64,000 bases of DNA, taken from contig CM060476.1 in the NCBI GenBank assembly GCA_030544235.1, forward strand, positions 25,570,233-25,634,232, written 5' to 3'. The position numbers were made by a program, and so were the translations under genes. This stretch comes from Lepturacanthus savala (Eukaryota; Chordata; Actinopteri; Scombriformes; Trichiuridae). Under the pieces are notes generated by a model, which made no database searches, was not told the DNA's origin, and worked only from the letters and a program-made list of their open reading frames with translations. Positions within the stretch are counted from its first letter, which is position 1; every line of letters begins with the position of its first letter. This document shows, one piece after another, positions 37,971-50,089 of the stretch.

Positions 37971-39117
37971 TATTTTGGTCCTGTTGTGATAGGTTGACCA
38001 CTAATTGGTCTTCCAAAGCTCCTGCAGAGTTGGGTCTTGGGGGGATTGATAGGGGCCTTGCCATGAGTCCACAGGCCAAGTTTTGACCATTTAGGTCCAT
38101 TTCTATGTAAACAGTGGCAACTGAGAGACCAAAGAATGTGGCTATTTGAAGCCCTTCCTCTCAAAAAATACAACCTTGGAACTGAACATTTGTCTATGCA
38201 CCCGTCCTGGGCCCCCAAACAACATATTAAAAATGGTCAGACCTGTATGACTTTTGGAAATATGTTTTGCCCATAAAGGCTTTTCTGATTCACGGGGTCT
38301 GAAGAGCAATTAGTCTGAGATCTTTTTTGGATTTTATGGAAAATATCCAGTTGAAAGTGACTAGTGTTGCTTGGGCCTGATTCAATATCCTAGTGTTACA
38401 GAAACCAAAGTTGGAAATGATAAAAAGGAATGTAATTAAAGAAGCATGGTTCCTTAGCATGTTTCCTACAAGGTGTGAACTTGTCCTTGCAGCAAATGGT
38501 GTAGTAATGGACAATTGATATTAGGCTCGACTAACAATATTTACATCCTGAACTACAAAATATTTATTGGTCTAGTTTATTATGACGGTATCAAATTAAA
38601 ATTTTATCATACACCTTTCTATATGCTTCTGAATATCTGACAGTAAGTTAACTTTTTAAAAAGTCATAGAAATGGATGTTATTGTCATGTCCTCAAAAGC
38701 TCAGGAAGTAAAAGGCTGCTAAACAGTATGCAGTCCTGCAAAGCCAGGCTGTGTATCGGTACAATAGGTCATGTTCAAGGCCAAAGGAGGATTATAAACA
38801 GCAGAAGCAGTCTATAAACAGGAGAGCAACATATGCATCTGTAGAGTAGAATTTACAGACCTGGGAAATTACTTTGGATTATCTGGAAGCTCTTACACCA
38901 TGTCTTCACCGGCCATGGAGCAAAAGTAGAACATCACCAGGACAACTGCAGTCCTCTGTAAATGTCTATACAGGATCACTTTAAGTATTGCTGTGTTTTC
39001 AGAAGTTTTTTGACCTCATCACATCCATATAATCAATGTAGTGACAGTATGCTCCTAAAGTGTTAGTTAAAAATATAATTGAAGCCCAAAAGGGATTTGT
39101 GGTTCTAGGCAGGTTAT
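37971..39117. other. No gene recognised
   Basis: Short frames only; no named repeat. Confidence 0.45.
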
Positions 39118-39205
39118 GTAAATCAATTTTATTTGTATAGCACAATATCATCAATTTGCCTCAGGGGGCTTTACAATGTGTGCAGCAACCTAACATCCGC
39201 TGTCT
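39118..39205 (-). mobile_element. LINE 3' tail, related L2 subfamily
   Basis: TTTTATTTGTATAGCACAAT...CAATTTGCCTCAGGGGGCTT parallels the TTTATATAGCCCAATATC...GCCTCACTGGGCTTCAC tail of the L2 copies, but is a distinct subfamily. Only about 90 bp remain. Confidence 0.7.
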
Positions 39206-39777
39206 TTAGAAAATGTTTTTTTCTGCACTTGCAATTTCTTTAGCACTCCTGAAGTACCAGGACCAAAATGATAAGAATTAAGAATGAATCTAGAAATTGA
39301 AATCATCTTTGAATCTGTTTAATAGCAATTAATCGTCAGTGTCAGTTAACCAATAAGCATGCAGCATGCTTGAACCAGAATGCAGAAAAAAACGCTTTAT
39401 TGCACCGATAGAGAGGGTTCATGTGTGTGTTGTATTTCGAGAGGCTTGACTAGTGTGTGTATCTAATAGTTGTAATTTGCGACTACTGGGAAAATCCTGT
39501 CATGTTCAGAATAAACAGCAGCATTTGGGAGCATATTGTGAAGGAATGGTGAAATTAACCAGAACGATTAGAAACAAAATTATCTGTATTTCCTCTCCTT
39601 GCAAAGAAGCTAAGCTTAAATTGATGGCTGCTCATCAATGACCTGTGTTTGAAAACAAACGCAACCTATTTGGAAAAGAAACCAGCCACTCCAACATTCT
39701 CATGTCTCTGACTGCAATAAATGAAATGCAAATAAAAAGGGATGATGTGAAGTGAAAGAAATGGAAATAATATTAAA
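39206..39777. other. No gene recognised
   Basis: A 62-codon frame at 39453-39641 has no motif. Nothing else seen. Confidence 0.45.
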
Positions 39778-40188
39778 TAAAATAATTCTACACACAACAA
39801 CCCATAATTACAATGTGAAAAAGTTGTTTTGAGATTTTTGCAAATTTATTAAAAATAAAGAACTAAGAAACCACATGTACATAAGTATTCACAGCCTTTT
39901 CTCAATACTTTGTTGATTCACCTTTGGCAACAATTACAGCCTCAAGTATTTTTTAATATAATGCCAGAAGCTTGGCACTCCTATCTTTGGGAAGGTTTGC
40001 CCATTCATATTCTTTTTTTTTAATTTTTAATAAATTTGCAAAAATCTCCCAAAAAATGTTTTCACATTGTCATTATGGGGTGTTGTGTTTAGAATTTTTA
40101 GAAAAAACATGAATACATTTTGGAATAAGTCTGTAACATAACAAAATGTGGAAAAAGTAAGCGCTGTAAATACTTTCCGGATGCACTG
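39778..40188 (-). mobile_element. Tc1/mariner deletion derivative
   Basis: The right end reads ...GTAAATACTTTCCGGATGCACTG followed by TA, the terminus of a common fish Tc1 family. The segment 40020-40115 is the inverted match of 39778-39870 (shared GTGAAAA and GATTTTTGCAAATTTATTAA), i.e. the two inverted-repeat arms. Between them lies only the start of the interior (GCAACAATTACAGCCTCAAG). The outermost left arm is missing, and the transposase core is deleted. Confidence 0.82.
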
Positions 40189-40190
40189 TA

Positions 40191-41528
40191 TAACAATGGG
40201 TTCCCTCAGTAACAGAGGGTTTCCTTCTACTACTGTTTCAAATCTCTCAACTCCATTGGGACCTACACTGCTGTGGTTGCAATCCTGGCTTTGAATCTCT
40301 ATCATCTGACCTGTTTGCACAGAGTGAGGTTGCTGGTCTGGCCTCTATACTTCATTCTCTACTGATGTATATACAGCCCCATGCTTGATGTCATCTTCTC
40401 CCATCCACAAGCATACCTCCAAAGGACTTTCTTTTTTCCAGTTATTTCTTGCTCCATCCTATAAGGCCCATCTTCCACCCCACATCATGGACTTCTATGA
40501 AAACGACTTCTGAACAATAACTGTGTGCAACACACCATGCATATTTGCAGAAAACTCCACTTGTCTGGATTCCAGGTTCTATGCCCCAGAAAGTGGCCTA
40601 CTGGCTCTAGCTGGCATGTCAGCTAGATAAATAAGGGCAATGTGGAAGAAGTTATTGGTTCTTCTTCTTTACAGTTGACACATAGTAGGCACAGAGACAT
40701 TGAATTTTCTGAGTATGATTTTCCAATACATCTTTTGAGTGAATGCACATTAAACCACATGCAATTTTTTTGCAATTTTAAGAGTGTTTGAGGTTTTCTT
40801 TATCTAAATGCAATGTCTAAGGATATATGATATTATTTGCTGTACAGCTTGTACAGACCCTTGAGGTAAGTTTATTTGGCAAACTTACCTGGCATTATCA
40901 ATTTGGATGTGAGTGGTAGGTCTCATCCTATGTACCTAAGTGTGGAGTTGAAGATAGATAAAAATTAGATAATACATCTAAAATGTTATATTTTACTTAA
41001 AAGTGTTTTATAAATGAAGATGGTGATAATGAGTATCAAAACTGCAGACAATGACTCTAGAACTATCCAATCAAGTAAAAAGTCTTCCTTCTCACTGGCC
41101 ACATTGTCCAAGCACACTGTCCATTTTGTGACAGTGTGTCCTGGGTCTTCCCCAAGGCCAGGACACCTCACCAGGAAGGCATCATTTTGACTGCTTGTAC
41201 TCATTATCTTGCCCTTTAGGTCACTACACAAAGCTTGTGACCATCAGTGAGGGTAGGAATGATGGTAAATTGATGGTAAATTGAGAGCTTCTCCTTTCAG
41301 CTCAGCTCCTTCTTCACCATGACAGACTGATGCAGAGCCAATGTGGTCATTGCAACGATCTTCCTGTCAATCTCCGTCCATCCGTCCCTAACTCTTCATT
41401 TCATTTTCATTTTTCATTTCATGCCAGACAACAGGAGACACAATTCCAAGTATTTACAATTAAATACTTGAGAAGACCTCTGCGCAATGAGAAGACCTCT
41501 ACACACCCAGAGATCTATGGCTAGCACA
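40191..41528. other. No gene recognised
   Basis: Frames such as 40986-41231 (minus) show a hydrophobic C-terminal run but no family match or gene context. No repeat named. Confidence 0.4.
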
Positions 41529-41536
41529 GCCTAGAC

Positions 41537-41586
41537 CAGGCATGTCCAACCCTGGCCCTCTCCGGGACCAGGGTTGGCCACCCCTG
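41537..41586. mobile_element. 50-bp hAT miniature element with 8-bp target duplication
   Basis: Left end CAGGCATGTCCAACCCTGG; the reverse complement of the right end is CAGGGGTGGCCAACCCTGG, 16 of 19 identical. The element is flanked by perfect 8-bp repeats GCCTAGAC (41529-41536 and 41587-41594), the hAT signature. Only about 12 bp separate the arms. Confidence 0.85.
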
Positions 41587-41594
41587 GCCTAGAC

Positions 41595-43572
41595 AAAGGA
41601 AAGGACCTCTAAAAATGTATGTAAATTTAAAAGTATGAAATACTTAAGTTTAACAAGCAGGCTACTCAATATGGTAAAAGACAATGCACAGCATAAATAT
41701 TGCTAAACAAAAACAAGAAAATGCACAATCAATGGTTATTGAATCATTTTATTTACTTGATGAACTTTCACAGTTTCATTTATCCCTTTTAAGGTGTAAT
41801 TGCCAGAAGGGAGTAGTGGGGTGCTAAGGACACATGCCCTCTCTCAACATCTCACAGTTACAAGGCTGAACTATAGGGTACCTGGCTCCTCTTTTTTAAG
41901 TCATTGAAATTAGCCTACAAAATACAGTCTAAAACCATTCTATTTTATTTATATTTGTTTGATATACACAGAGCATTGACATATTGATAAAAAATGTGGG
42001 ATAATAATGATCATGAAAAGGGACCCCTATTTGTACTAATGATCAGAAGCACACAACATGTAAATTATTACTTTACATAATATTCTAATATTACAAATAT
42101 AAACACAGATGTATGAATTTAATATGGGTAGTTAATTTCTTTTCTATATCTTTTCTTTTCTTTGTATCTTTCTTTCCTTCTGTTTTCAGCCACCACATTT
42201 TTCAATGCTGATCATTCTTAGCTGTGTGGCAAAATATGCACATTTCAGATATAGTTTCTATGCTAGGTTGATTAATGAGGACCTAAGTCTGTAAACCTGC
42301 TCTTTTTACAAAAATACCCCTTGAAGCACAAGATATTCCACTGTAAACAAAACAGTGGTGAAAATAACTACATCCAGGTGCTATGCATGCAGTCATGCTG
42401 GGTTTGTTAAACATAAAGTAGTTCTTATTACTACTACATCAATTCATCATCTATAATCATCTGTCTGAGTGCAAGCTGAAACACTACTTGCTACTGATTG
42501 GTTGGAGGATTGTTGTTGACTTGATGTGATCCACTGTGTTTGTTTCTGATTTGCATTTACCCATTTACTAGTTTACAGTGCACAAATAGCTTGTGGACAG
42601 TGATGAGAAACTTGCTAATTTTGACAAAAAAGTCCATTAGATTTTAATTTGTGGACAATACCTTTAACATTAACTCAGTCTGCAAATGTGACAGGTTGCC
42701 AATAAGCTGAAAGATTTTAAAAACACCCCTGAATTAAAGGGGCTGACACAAGTTTAGCATCAAGTGACGCTTATAAATAAAGGTATTATATACTTTTGCT
42801 GGGTTTTATTTGATTTTGTATATCCTAAAAAGATATATTTGTGGTTTTAAGTACCAAAACTCATCTCAAATGTCTATGTCTCTAATAAGCTTCAGAATGA
42901 ACAGGTTGTTTTGTGTCTGTCTCAATAATATTGGTGAGACTTGCTGTGAATGGGGGGTGGGTGATTCACAGAACTCCTGGTGGCTCCCTTTAATGAAGCT
43001 GTGTGCATTTCTCTGTGGATTTAGGATTTCGAATCATTTTGAACACAGTATAACCCCTAGAATTTATTTATAATCGAAAACAATAACAATTTCATTTTAT
43101 ACAATAAAGGAACTTTAATTTTCTTTTCTTATTAAAAAATATATTGTTAGTATAGGTTTTCAAAAACAAATGTCAACCTAGACAGAAAACTGTGAAGGCT
43201 GCAAAACAAATGCTGGCTCTGCTCAGAGGGTGTTAAAAGGTATCTTCTACTCTTCTTTATTCGAAATCCTTTGTTGTTGTGACACAAAAGCCTGGCTTGT
43301 TTTTAGTGACCCCAGAAACTCTGGAGCAGAGAAAGGCAATCCTTCTTAAGCTGGGAGGGCTAGGGAGGCTTTATAAAACAGGCTGGGAAGGTTTGGGGGG
43401 GTTGCAGATGGGATCTCAGATGAGATAATTACCATGTGTGCCAAATCCTGCCTCACGCCCTCCTCTTATCCAGACAGGAAGAGAACATACAGAGAAAAGT
43501 TCATTTATGTTCAGAACTCCTTTCTTTTGAACCTCCTTTTTCTACAGCTATCACTCTCAGTATACCACTAAC
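41595..43572. other. No gene recognised
   Basis: AT-rich; an 87-codon frame at 42810-43073 has no motif. No named repeat. Confidence 0.4.
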
Positions 43573-44415
43573 CAGTGGTGGGTTGTGCATATCGCACCTA
43601 GGCACCTCAGTGACGTCCGAATTTGTCCGACTTCAATAAATACCTCTCATAATACCATCATATATAACACCAGTGACCACTGCTGGAGAAATAACATACA
43701 AAAACACACTTATGCATTACTGGGCATTGCATCACCTCAATTGTGTATAAAACAGACTGTGAGTCCACTTGTGTGTCCCCAAAAGTCTTTAAAATCACAG
43801 TCGCTTGCAAGTGTCCAGTCATGCCTTGGTGATTCTCGTTGTTGCCTTAGTTAAACAATTTATGTTTGCACATCTAATGTAGCTTCACACACCAAGTTGA
43901 TCCTTTGCAAACAAATGGCACTCCCGGCAGAATAATTTGCAGCACCCTATGGAAGCCGTAAGCCAGGGGTACTGCTCATAGTTGGTCGATTGGAAATGGC
44001 GGACAAACCATTTACCTGGCTGGGACAGTTTTGCTAGCTTGGGGGTCAGACAACCACATCTGATGAGATATTGCTTTTCTTCAAAAGTCTGTCTCAAAAA
44101 TGGTCTTTCAAGTATCTCTGCAACCAGATCAATGTGTTGCCCTCCTTCAGCCATTGTGGGTTAAAAAAAATCAAGTAGATATTTCTTTGCTAACCATTAT
44201 CACTCTTTACATGGGCAGATTTCAGCCTGGCAACACAAGCACTAACCAACACTAACCTAAAACAACACTGGAAGGGTGACATGAAGAGAAGATGAAGAAT
44301 ACATGCATATATTTTGGGAAAGAAAATAAATTAAATTAATTTTTATTTTAAATATGATCATGGTTTATATTAGGCCAGCAGAGAAGGCCTTGCTGGCCCT
44401 GACGGCCCACCACTG
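43573..44415 (-). mobile_element. hAT element, deletion derivative with TTF zinc-finger remnant
   Basis: Termini CAGTGGTGGG (43573) and CCCACCACTG (44415) are perfect inverted repeats. Flanking octamers CCACTAAC (43565-43572) and CCGCTAAC (44416-44423) match at seven of eight positions, the expected 8-bp hAT duplication. The N-terminal part of a transposase survives inside; the catalytic part is gone. Confidence 0.85.
43885..44154 (-). pseudogene. hAT transposase N-terminus with TTF-type zinc finger
   Basis: The 89-codon frame reads MAEGGQHIDLVAEILERPF at the start, then WFVRHFQSTNYEQYPWLTAS and GCCKLFCRECHLFAKDQLG. The R-x-F...YPWL...KLFCxxCxLF pattern is that of TTF-type fingers found at the N-terminus of hAT transposases of the ZMYM-related group. 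These would bind the element ends. No RNase H-like catalytic domain or dimerisation region follows, so it is a truncated relic. The ATG sits close to the right terminus, as expected for an intact 5' end. Confidence 0.78.
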
Positions 44416-44678
44416 CCGCTAACCTATGCCATCTCATTTTTTAAGATTTAAGTCACAAACTATACATGGTTAACCCACACTGCCAACATTTTAATTGACT
44501 AAATCTTCACTTAGTATGATGACAGATTTGTGTGTTAAGACAAAAAAATATATATATTTTTATATCTTTTATATTGTTGAATTGCTTTCTCAAATGCATC
44601 AGATCTCATCCATGAATTTTGCCATTGGCTGTTGTGCTGAATTTTGCTGCTGCTGTTGTGTTTCAACAGTTCATCAGG

Positions 44679-45372
44679 TCGAATTAATTACAGGATTTTG
44701 TAATTAATTAATCAAATTAATCGCATTTTAATGTCATATCTGCTAAAGGTCTCCTGATAAAGAATTTGAATTCTAGGATATCAATAAATTGTAGTGATGA
44801 CTAATCAATTGAATACAGTAAGAAGAGAAGATCAGAAATACAATGTTTTATTGGTGAACTGTGCTTCATGAATTAAATCCAAAAATAAAGGTCCAGCACA
44901 TTAAACCAGTTAGGCCAGGTGCATTATTTAGAAATGTAAAACAAATACAGTATAATGCAGTTAAATAAATAAAATAAAGCTGTTTTCAAAATGTAAAACA
45001 AATACAGCGATTCAGTTAAATAAATGAAATTCTGAAATAAAATAAGGCTGTCTCAAATAGGCACTTAAGCTCAATATAGCAATTGCTGATTGGAATTGTT
45101 CCAGCACTCGGATAATGTAACTAATGTGACTTTAGTTCATTGTTTTCTTTATTTAACATGGGATTTTGACAGGGAGCTTCTTCTCCTTTTTTAACGGAAC
45201 GCTGTTCTGGGCGTGAATCTTTTAACGGAATGTAGTTCCGGACAGTTCCGGTTCACTTTCACTCCTGGCTTCACCACCGTTAATACTCATAATTAATTGC
45301 GTTAATTTTTTTAACGCGTTAAATTGCAGCGTAATTAATTAATCGAATTAACTCGTTAAAATGACAGCACTA
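44679..45372 (+). mobile_element. hAT-like non-autonomous element (copy C)
   Basis: Begins within the AATTAATTACAGGATTTTG block, so it is 5'-truncated. It follows copy B (22080-22500) closely to about 45080, then diverges to a different interior. It ends ATGACAGCACTA at 45372. The last 90 bp include TTAACGCGTTAA. Confidence 0.75.
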
Positions 45373-45494
45373 CTTTTTTTTCATATTTTTTTCTTTTTCC
45401 AATGTTCAGTGCAAATTTTCTTTATTTAGCCTCCTGATATAGTTATATTCTGTATACTTCCCTCACACTCTGGGTTATATACAGTAGTCTCATC

Positions 45495-45693
45495 TCATCT
45501 CATCTTCTATACCCGCTTATTCCTCATTAGGGTCACAGGGGTCTGCTGGAGCCAATCCCAGCACATTATGGTGAGAGGCAGGGCTACACGCCAGATGGTC
45601 GACAGCCTATCGTGGGGCACACACACCATTCACTCACACACTCACACCTACGGGCAATTTACAGTCTCCAATTAACCTCAGCATGTTTTTGGA
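45495..45693 (-). mobile_element. tRNA-derived SINE, 3' fragment
   Basis: CTATACCCGCTTATTCCTCA through GGGCAATTTACAGTCTCC to CAGCATGTTTTTGGA matches the body of the SINE at 53277-53654. The tRNA-like head is absent. Confidence 0.85.
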
Positions 45694-47183
45694 CAGCTCC
45701 TTTTCAGCCAGAAATCAAGGCTATCATATCAGTGTTGGATCAGAAATGAAAAAGCTGGATCAGGACTATAACAGATATAAATTTAAAACTTAAGTCCTTG
45801 AGTGTGCCGAGGTTTAGCCTTTTTCCTGTTAAGTATTGACTGCTTCTTTTGTTAAGAGACTACCTGCAGGTAGTCACCTACCTGGTGCTGGTTTTTGTTG
45901 TTATGTTTTTAGTTTAGCTCCAGTGCATATTCTGTTGTGTCTGAATTAGGTAGGTTGTAACTCCTAAAAAGTCCTTATTGTGTGTTTTTTTTCTGATTGC
46001 TCCTTTAGTTTATTTTGCCTGATTGTGTGACTTTTCCCTGTTTTAAGTTATAATAAACTGTTCATCCTTTTACATCTGGGTTTGTGTTGCTTTTCCTTTC
46101 TCCCAACAGGCTGAGTGGTAACAGTGCATGCGTGTGTAACATGCTCGAAGCTGGTAGAGTACATGTAGTAATGGTAAACTAAAAAATGGAATCACTGCTG
46201 TAAAGAAAAATAACAAAAGAAAGAATACATTTCCTCCACTTTGCTGCCACTGTGGTCATGCTATTTGCACGAGTGCCCATCCACATCATTATTACAGCTA
46301 TTTCATGGTGCATTCAAGTGCACCTCGTTGAAACAGGAATTGATTCAAGTTGCTAAATGTTTTTGTTTTCATTTGTTGAAATACATTATTCTGGAATTAC
46401 ATTCTTGATGTTTTACCACAGAACATGATCAAAACAAAATGATAAACAAATATTGAAGCAAAACCAATCTTCTATCCAGATTCAATTCTGTAAAAATAAA
46501 AATCAAATAGTTTTTTTTAATTTTTTTTTATTTTTCTGTGTCCCTGAGTCTATGGATAATTTCAAGTGAATTAAGTGTAACATTTTAAAATAATCCTATG
46601 ATTAAATTATAGGTAACTGCACTGTATTATTTCAATATATTTCTCCAATTATTTCAAAATTGTACAGTCAGTTGTTTTGGAATTATGCACAGATGCTAGG
46701 GACATCTAAAAAAAAAGAATGCAGTGCAATTGTCAGAAAACAACTTGACTTCCTTTTTTAATGATTTTTTTTTTAATCTGCCGACAGTAAGTGTATTTTC
46801 TGTAATTTCAGCATAGGATTATTTTAAATTGACTAAATTATCCACGGAAATACTCAGGCACATGTAGAACAAGAATGGCAATTGTCAGAAAATAATTTGA
46901 CTTTGTTAATCATAAGTTTATTTTAGGGTGAGTGCAAAGGAGATCGAGGTCGGGTAGACAGAGGCAGGATGACAGCAATTGGAAGAGGCAAACTTGAGAG
47001 ATGAGACAACAAGGTTTACACGAGAAAAATAAAAGTCAACTAGAAAAGGTGCACTGGAGACTCACAAGAACACTGTGGCCTACCTCTACCTAGGGAGAAT
47101 CACTTGGACACAGGGGAGGGGAGGACAAAGACATAAACTAGTACTGGAACCCCTGGCCCCGGGACGAGATGTCCAGTATCTGA

Positions 47184-47186
<3 letters not shown>
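45694..47186. other. No gene recognised
   Basis: AT-rich. The 46930-47186 part is more GC-rich and looks like part of a dispersed repeat, but I cannot name it. Confidence 0.4.

Positions 47187-47276
<90 letters not shown>
47187..47276. repeat. (TA)n microsatellite
   Basis: About 45 pure TA units. Confidence 0.98.
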
Positions 47277-47277
<1 letters not shown>

Positions 47278-48075
47278 GGGTGACGTGTATTTCTGATGCA
47301 CAAATATGTCTTGCTTTATTTATTTATATTATTTATAATAGAAAGTCACAAATATTTGTACTTAAAAATATTTGCAATGCAATTTTATTCATGATGAGAC
47401 TCATCTGACTCCATACTAATCATTGATGAGACAAAAGCTATATTGCAATATGCAGATGTAAAGTTGTGATCCAGATCTGACTCACCCCACAGAACAATGG
47501 CCTTCTTGACCTTCATGAGATACTAAAATGCACATAAATCATGTTGAAGGGTTTCTGGTGGTGGTCCACATAATGATTTTTGTCTGTGATTGATGATGTG
47601 CTGCTAACAATAGGCTTACATTGTGTGTATCCTTTACAAACACTGTATATAGTATAGAAGGTGGTAAGGTGGTAAAAGAAACATACAGAAGCTCTATACT
47701 GTGGTCTCCCATATCTGCCTGCAAATGCAGCTTCAAGGGTCTGTGCAATGAGACCATTGAAAACTTTAGTGGATCACCATGTATGAAATTTCTGTCTGAG
47801 TGAGGTTTTTACTGGAAGCCATTATGAAAATGGTATTGGATCGTGTTATTTGTGTAAAAGTTACATCTAGTTTACTTTGAACTACAAAGTATTTCATACA
47901 GAATTAAAAACTAGTTTAGATGTTTGTAAGGACTTGTAAAAGAAAAAGATACAGAAAATCTGATGATAATTACAAATCAGAAAAAGATACACCAACACTT
48001 AAGACTAAAGTTACAGCAAAAGTTACAGCATTGGTACAAAATAGATTCAAAAAAGTATAAACTGTCAAAGGTTAT
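47277..48075. other. No gene recognised
   Basis: Nothing identifiable before the LTR start at 48076; the last five bases GTTAT (48071-48075) are the target duplication of the LTR element. Confidence 0.5.
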
Positions 48076-49050
48076 TGTGGAGGGGGGCGTGGGCTGCACT
48101 CGGCTGCAGGGGAGAGACGTGTGGCTCACGGGAACAGCGTCAGGTGAGACAATTCCACAGCTGTTGAGGATTGGTAATGAGAACCTATTTCTATACCCAC
48201 AGTAGAGGTAAGATCTTAAGCGCAAGCCCGAGTCCGAGCCCGGCCCGAAATTCCGGTCGGGTCGGGCATAAAATTTCAATCATTACGTTCGGGTCGGGCT
48301 TCTCTCTCGCTGACTTTTTTTTTTTTTAATAAATATATGTTTATAAAAATGTATACTAAAACGATGTGTGGATACTAAACTAAGGAGTACTTGTTATAAA
48401 ATAAATAATTTGGATAAAACAGAGAAGGCGCTGTAAGGTAATTGCTATTTAACTACTAAACAGGAGTTCTTTGTCTCTCTGCCTCTCTCTCGCTAGATTC
48501 TTAAGGACGTACTGCTGCTTTATGGCCCAATTTTCAATCCGTCAAAATGACGGACTTCTTTAAATTTTTCCGTCAACTCTTTAAAAAATCTGTCAAGGAT
48601 GGAAAATTGTCGGTTAATGTAACCTCTGCAGGCAGAAATATAAAAGATGTAAATGTTTATACATCTTGTTTAGCTTAGATTTCGTTAGAAAAGACAGGCT
48701 TTAATTTGTTATCATAAATCACCCCTCCTCCTCCCGAGTCCTCAAAAATAAAATATGAAACTTCGGGTTTGCTTCGGGCTCGGGCTTGCAAATCAAGTTA
48801 ATTGGTCGGGCTCGGGTTGGGTCGGGCTTTAATCCCACGGGCCTGGGTCGGGTCGGGCTGGATTTTTTAGGCCCGATCTTACCTCTAACCCACAGTGACA
48901 GCCTGAGGAGAGAGAGGAAAGGAGTAAACGGCGGCGACGGAGCGGAAAAACGACTGAAACTGAACTGATTTGAACAGCCACCTGAACAGCCACCTGTCTC
49001 GTGTCCTGCCTGTCTGTGCCGGGAGAACCCCGTAGCACTATTGTGTTACA
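48076..49050 (+). repeat. 5' LTR of the Gmr1-like element, interrupted by a MITE
   Basis: Matches the 3' LTR on both sides of the insertion at 48205-48887. Compared with the 3' LTR it lacks the GTCAATAAAGACGC segment and instead has a duplicated GAACAGCCACCT. Confidence 0.92.
48205..48887. mobile_element. hAT MITE inside the 5' LTR
   Basis: Ends TAGAGGTAAGATC and GATCTTACCTCTA are perfect inverted repeats. They are flanked by the perfect 8-bp duplication ACCCACAG (48197-48204 and 48888-48895); the 3' LTR carries this sequence once, which proves the empty site. GGGTCGGGC repeats are concentrated next to both ends. No coding capacity is seen over the 683 bp. Confidence 0.93.
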
Positions 49051-49052
49051 TT

Positions 49053-49070
49053 TGGCGCCTGAACAGGGAC
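49053..49070 (+). other. Primer-binding site, tRNA-Lys type
   Basis: TGGCGCCTGAACAGGGAC starts two bases after the 5' LTR. It differs at one base from the 3' end complement of tRNA-Lys(UUU), TGGCGCCCGAACAGGGAC. It would prime minus-strand DNA synthesis. Confidence 0.88.
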
Positions 49071-49089
49071 CGGCACAGGCAGTCGGGAC

Positions 49090-50040
49090 ATGTCCAAGCC
49101 ACAGCAGCTGCAGCCGGTGGCTGCGCTGGCCCAGATGCTGGGGGAGATCGCGGCCATGCACCGGGAGCAGGCGGCAGTGAACCAGCGGCAGTTGGCGGCG
49201 ATGCAGGAGCAGGCGGAGAGGCAGACCGAGGTGCTGCAGAGCCTGCTGGCCCGTCCAAGCGCGTCGCCGGCGTCTCCCCCTTCCCTGCTATCCGGGATGA
49301 CGCTGCAGAGGATGTCCGCCGCGGACGACCCCCAGACATACATCGAAATGTTCCAGGCCACGGCGGCGGCGTGCGGCTGGCCGGAGGAAGAGTGGGCGGT
49401 CCGCCTGCTTCCCCTACTGTCCGGGGAGGCTCAGACCGCCGCTCTGAGCCTGCCCGCCGCAGCACGGGGGTCGTTCACGGGGATAAGGAGAGCGGTCCTG
49501 GAGAGGTTGGGGCTCTCCCCGGAAGACCATCGCCGCCGGTTCCGGAGCGCCAGACTGGGGCCATCGGACCGCCCGTTCGTCTATGCGCAACAACTAAAGG
49601 ACGCAGCGGTCCGGTGGCTACAGCCGGGAGAGTCCGAGGGGGAGGCGCGCGTGATGGAGCAGATCGTGCTGGAGCAGTTCCAGGAGGGGCTGCCAGGGCA
49701 GGGCGGAGTGGGTGAGGTGCCACCGACCAGCGGACCTCGGCGCGGCCATCATCCTCGCAGAGGACCACCTGGCCGTCCACTCACGGAGCCACATAGCAGC
49801 GGCGCAGACTCCAGCAGCTGCCCGCCTGTCTCCGGCCCCCGCAGGAAGTCACTCCCCCCGGCGGCACCCCAACCTCAACCCCGCTCTAATCCCCCCTCTT
49901 TTCTCTCTACCCCGCAGACTCCAGCTGCCACGGGTGCTGTTCCTGACCCACAGGGGCCTCCTCAGACGCCAGGGCAGGAGTGTTGGAGGTGTGGGAGGCC
50001 CGGATACTTCCGTCGCGAGTGCCCACTAATGGAGGTCGGC
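49090..50040 (+). pseudogene. gag: SCAN-like capsid and zinc knuckle
   Basis: The ATG at 49090 is the first after the primer site. Residues 1-70 hold a coiled-coil-like Gln/Ala-rich segment. Residues 75-205 are a capsid with LLPLLSGEAQTAALSLP and VMEQIVLEQFQEGLP. The latter strongly recalls the SCAN domain, which is known to derive from a Gmr1-like capsid. The frame is lost near 49700: the expected continuation (WVRCHRPADLGAAIILAED) lies in the next frame, and an opposite shift restores the original frame before 49980. The zinc knuckle at 49981-50022 reads CWRCGRPGYFRREC, with Tyr in place of the zinc-binding His, so nucleic-acid binding is probably impaired. This is a structural protein relic. 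Confidence 0.82.
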
Positions 50041-50089
50041 CAGGTGATCCGGGTCGCCGGCCCTCCGGCACCCTCCCCCGGTTCAGGGG

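Noticed and set aside
40986..41231. 81-codon minus frame with a terminal hydrophobic helix
   Set aside because: No signal peptide, family motif or splice context; a membrane-like run alone is weak evidence.
49053..49070. Lentivirus-like element because of the Lys-type primer site
   Set aside because: Integrase, RT and gag are of the gypsy group with Gmr1-like order; there is no envelope or accessory gene. The primer site alone is not diagnostic.
49041..49715. 224-codon Gly/Arg-rich frame overlapping gag, and several others in 49.0-50.4 kb on both strands
   Set aside because: Shadow frames of GC-rich sequence; gag in the frame of 49090 carries the family motifs.
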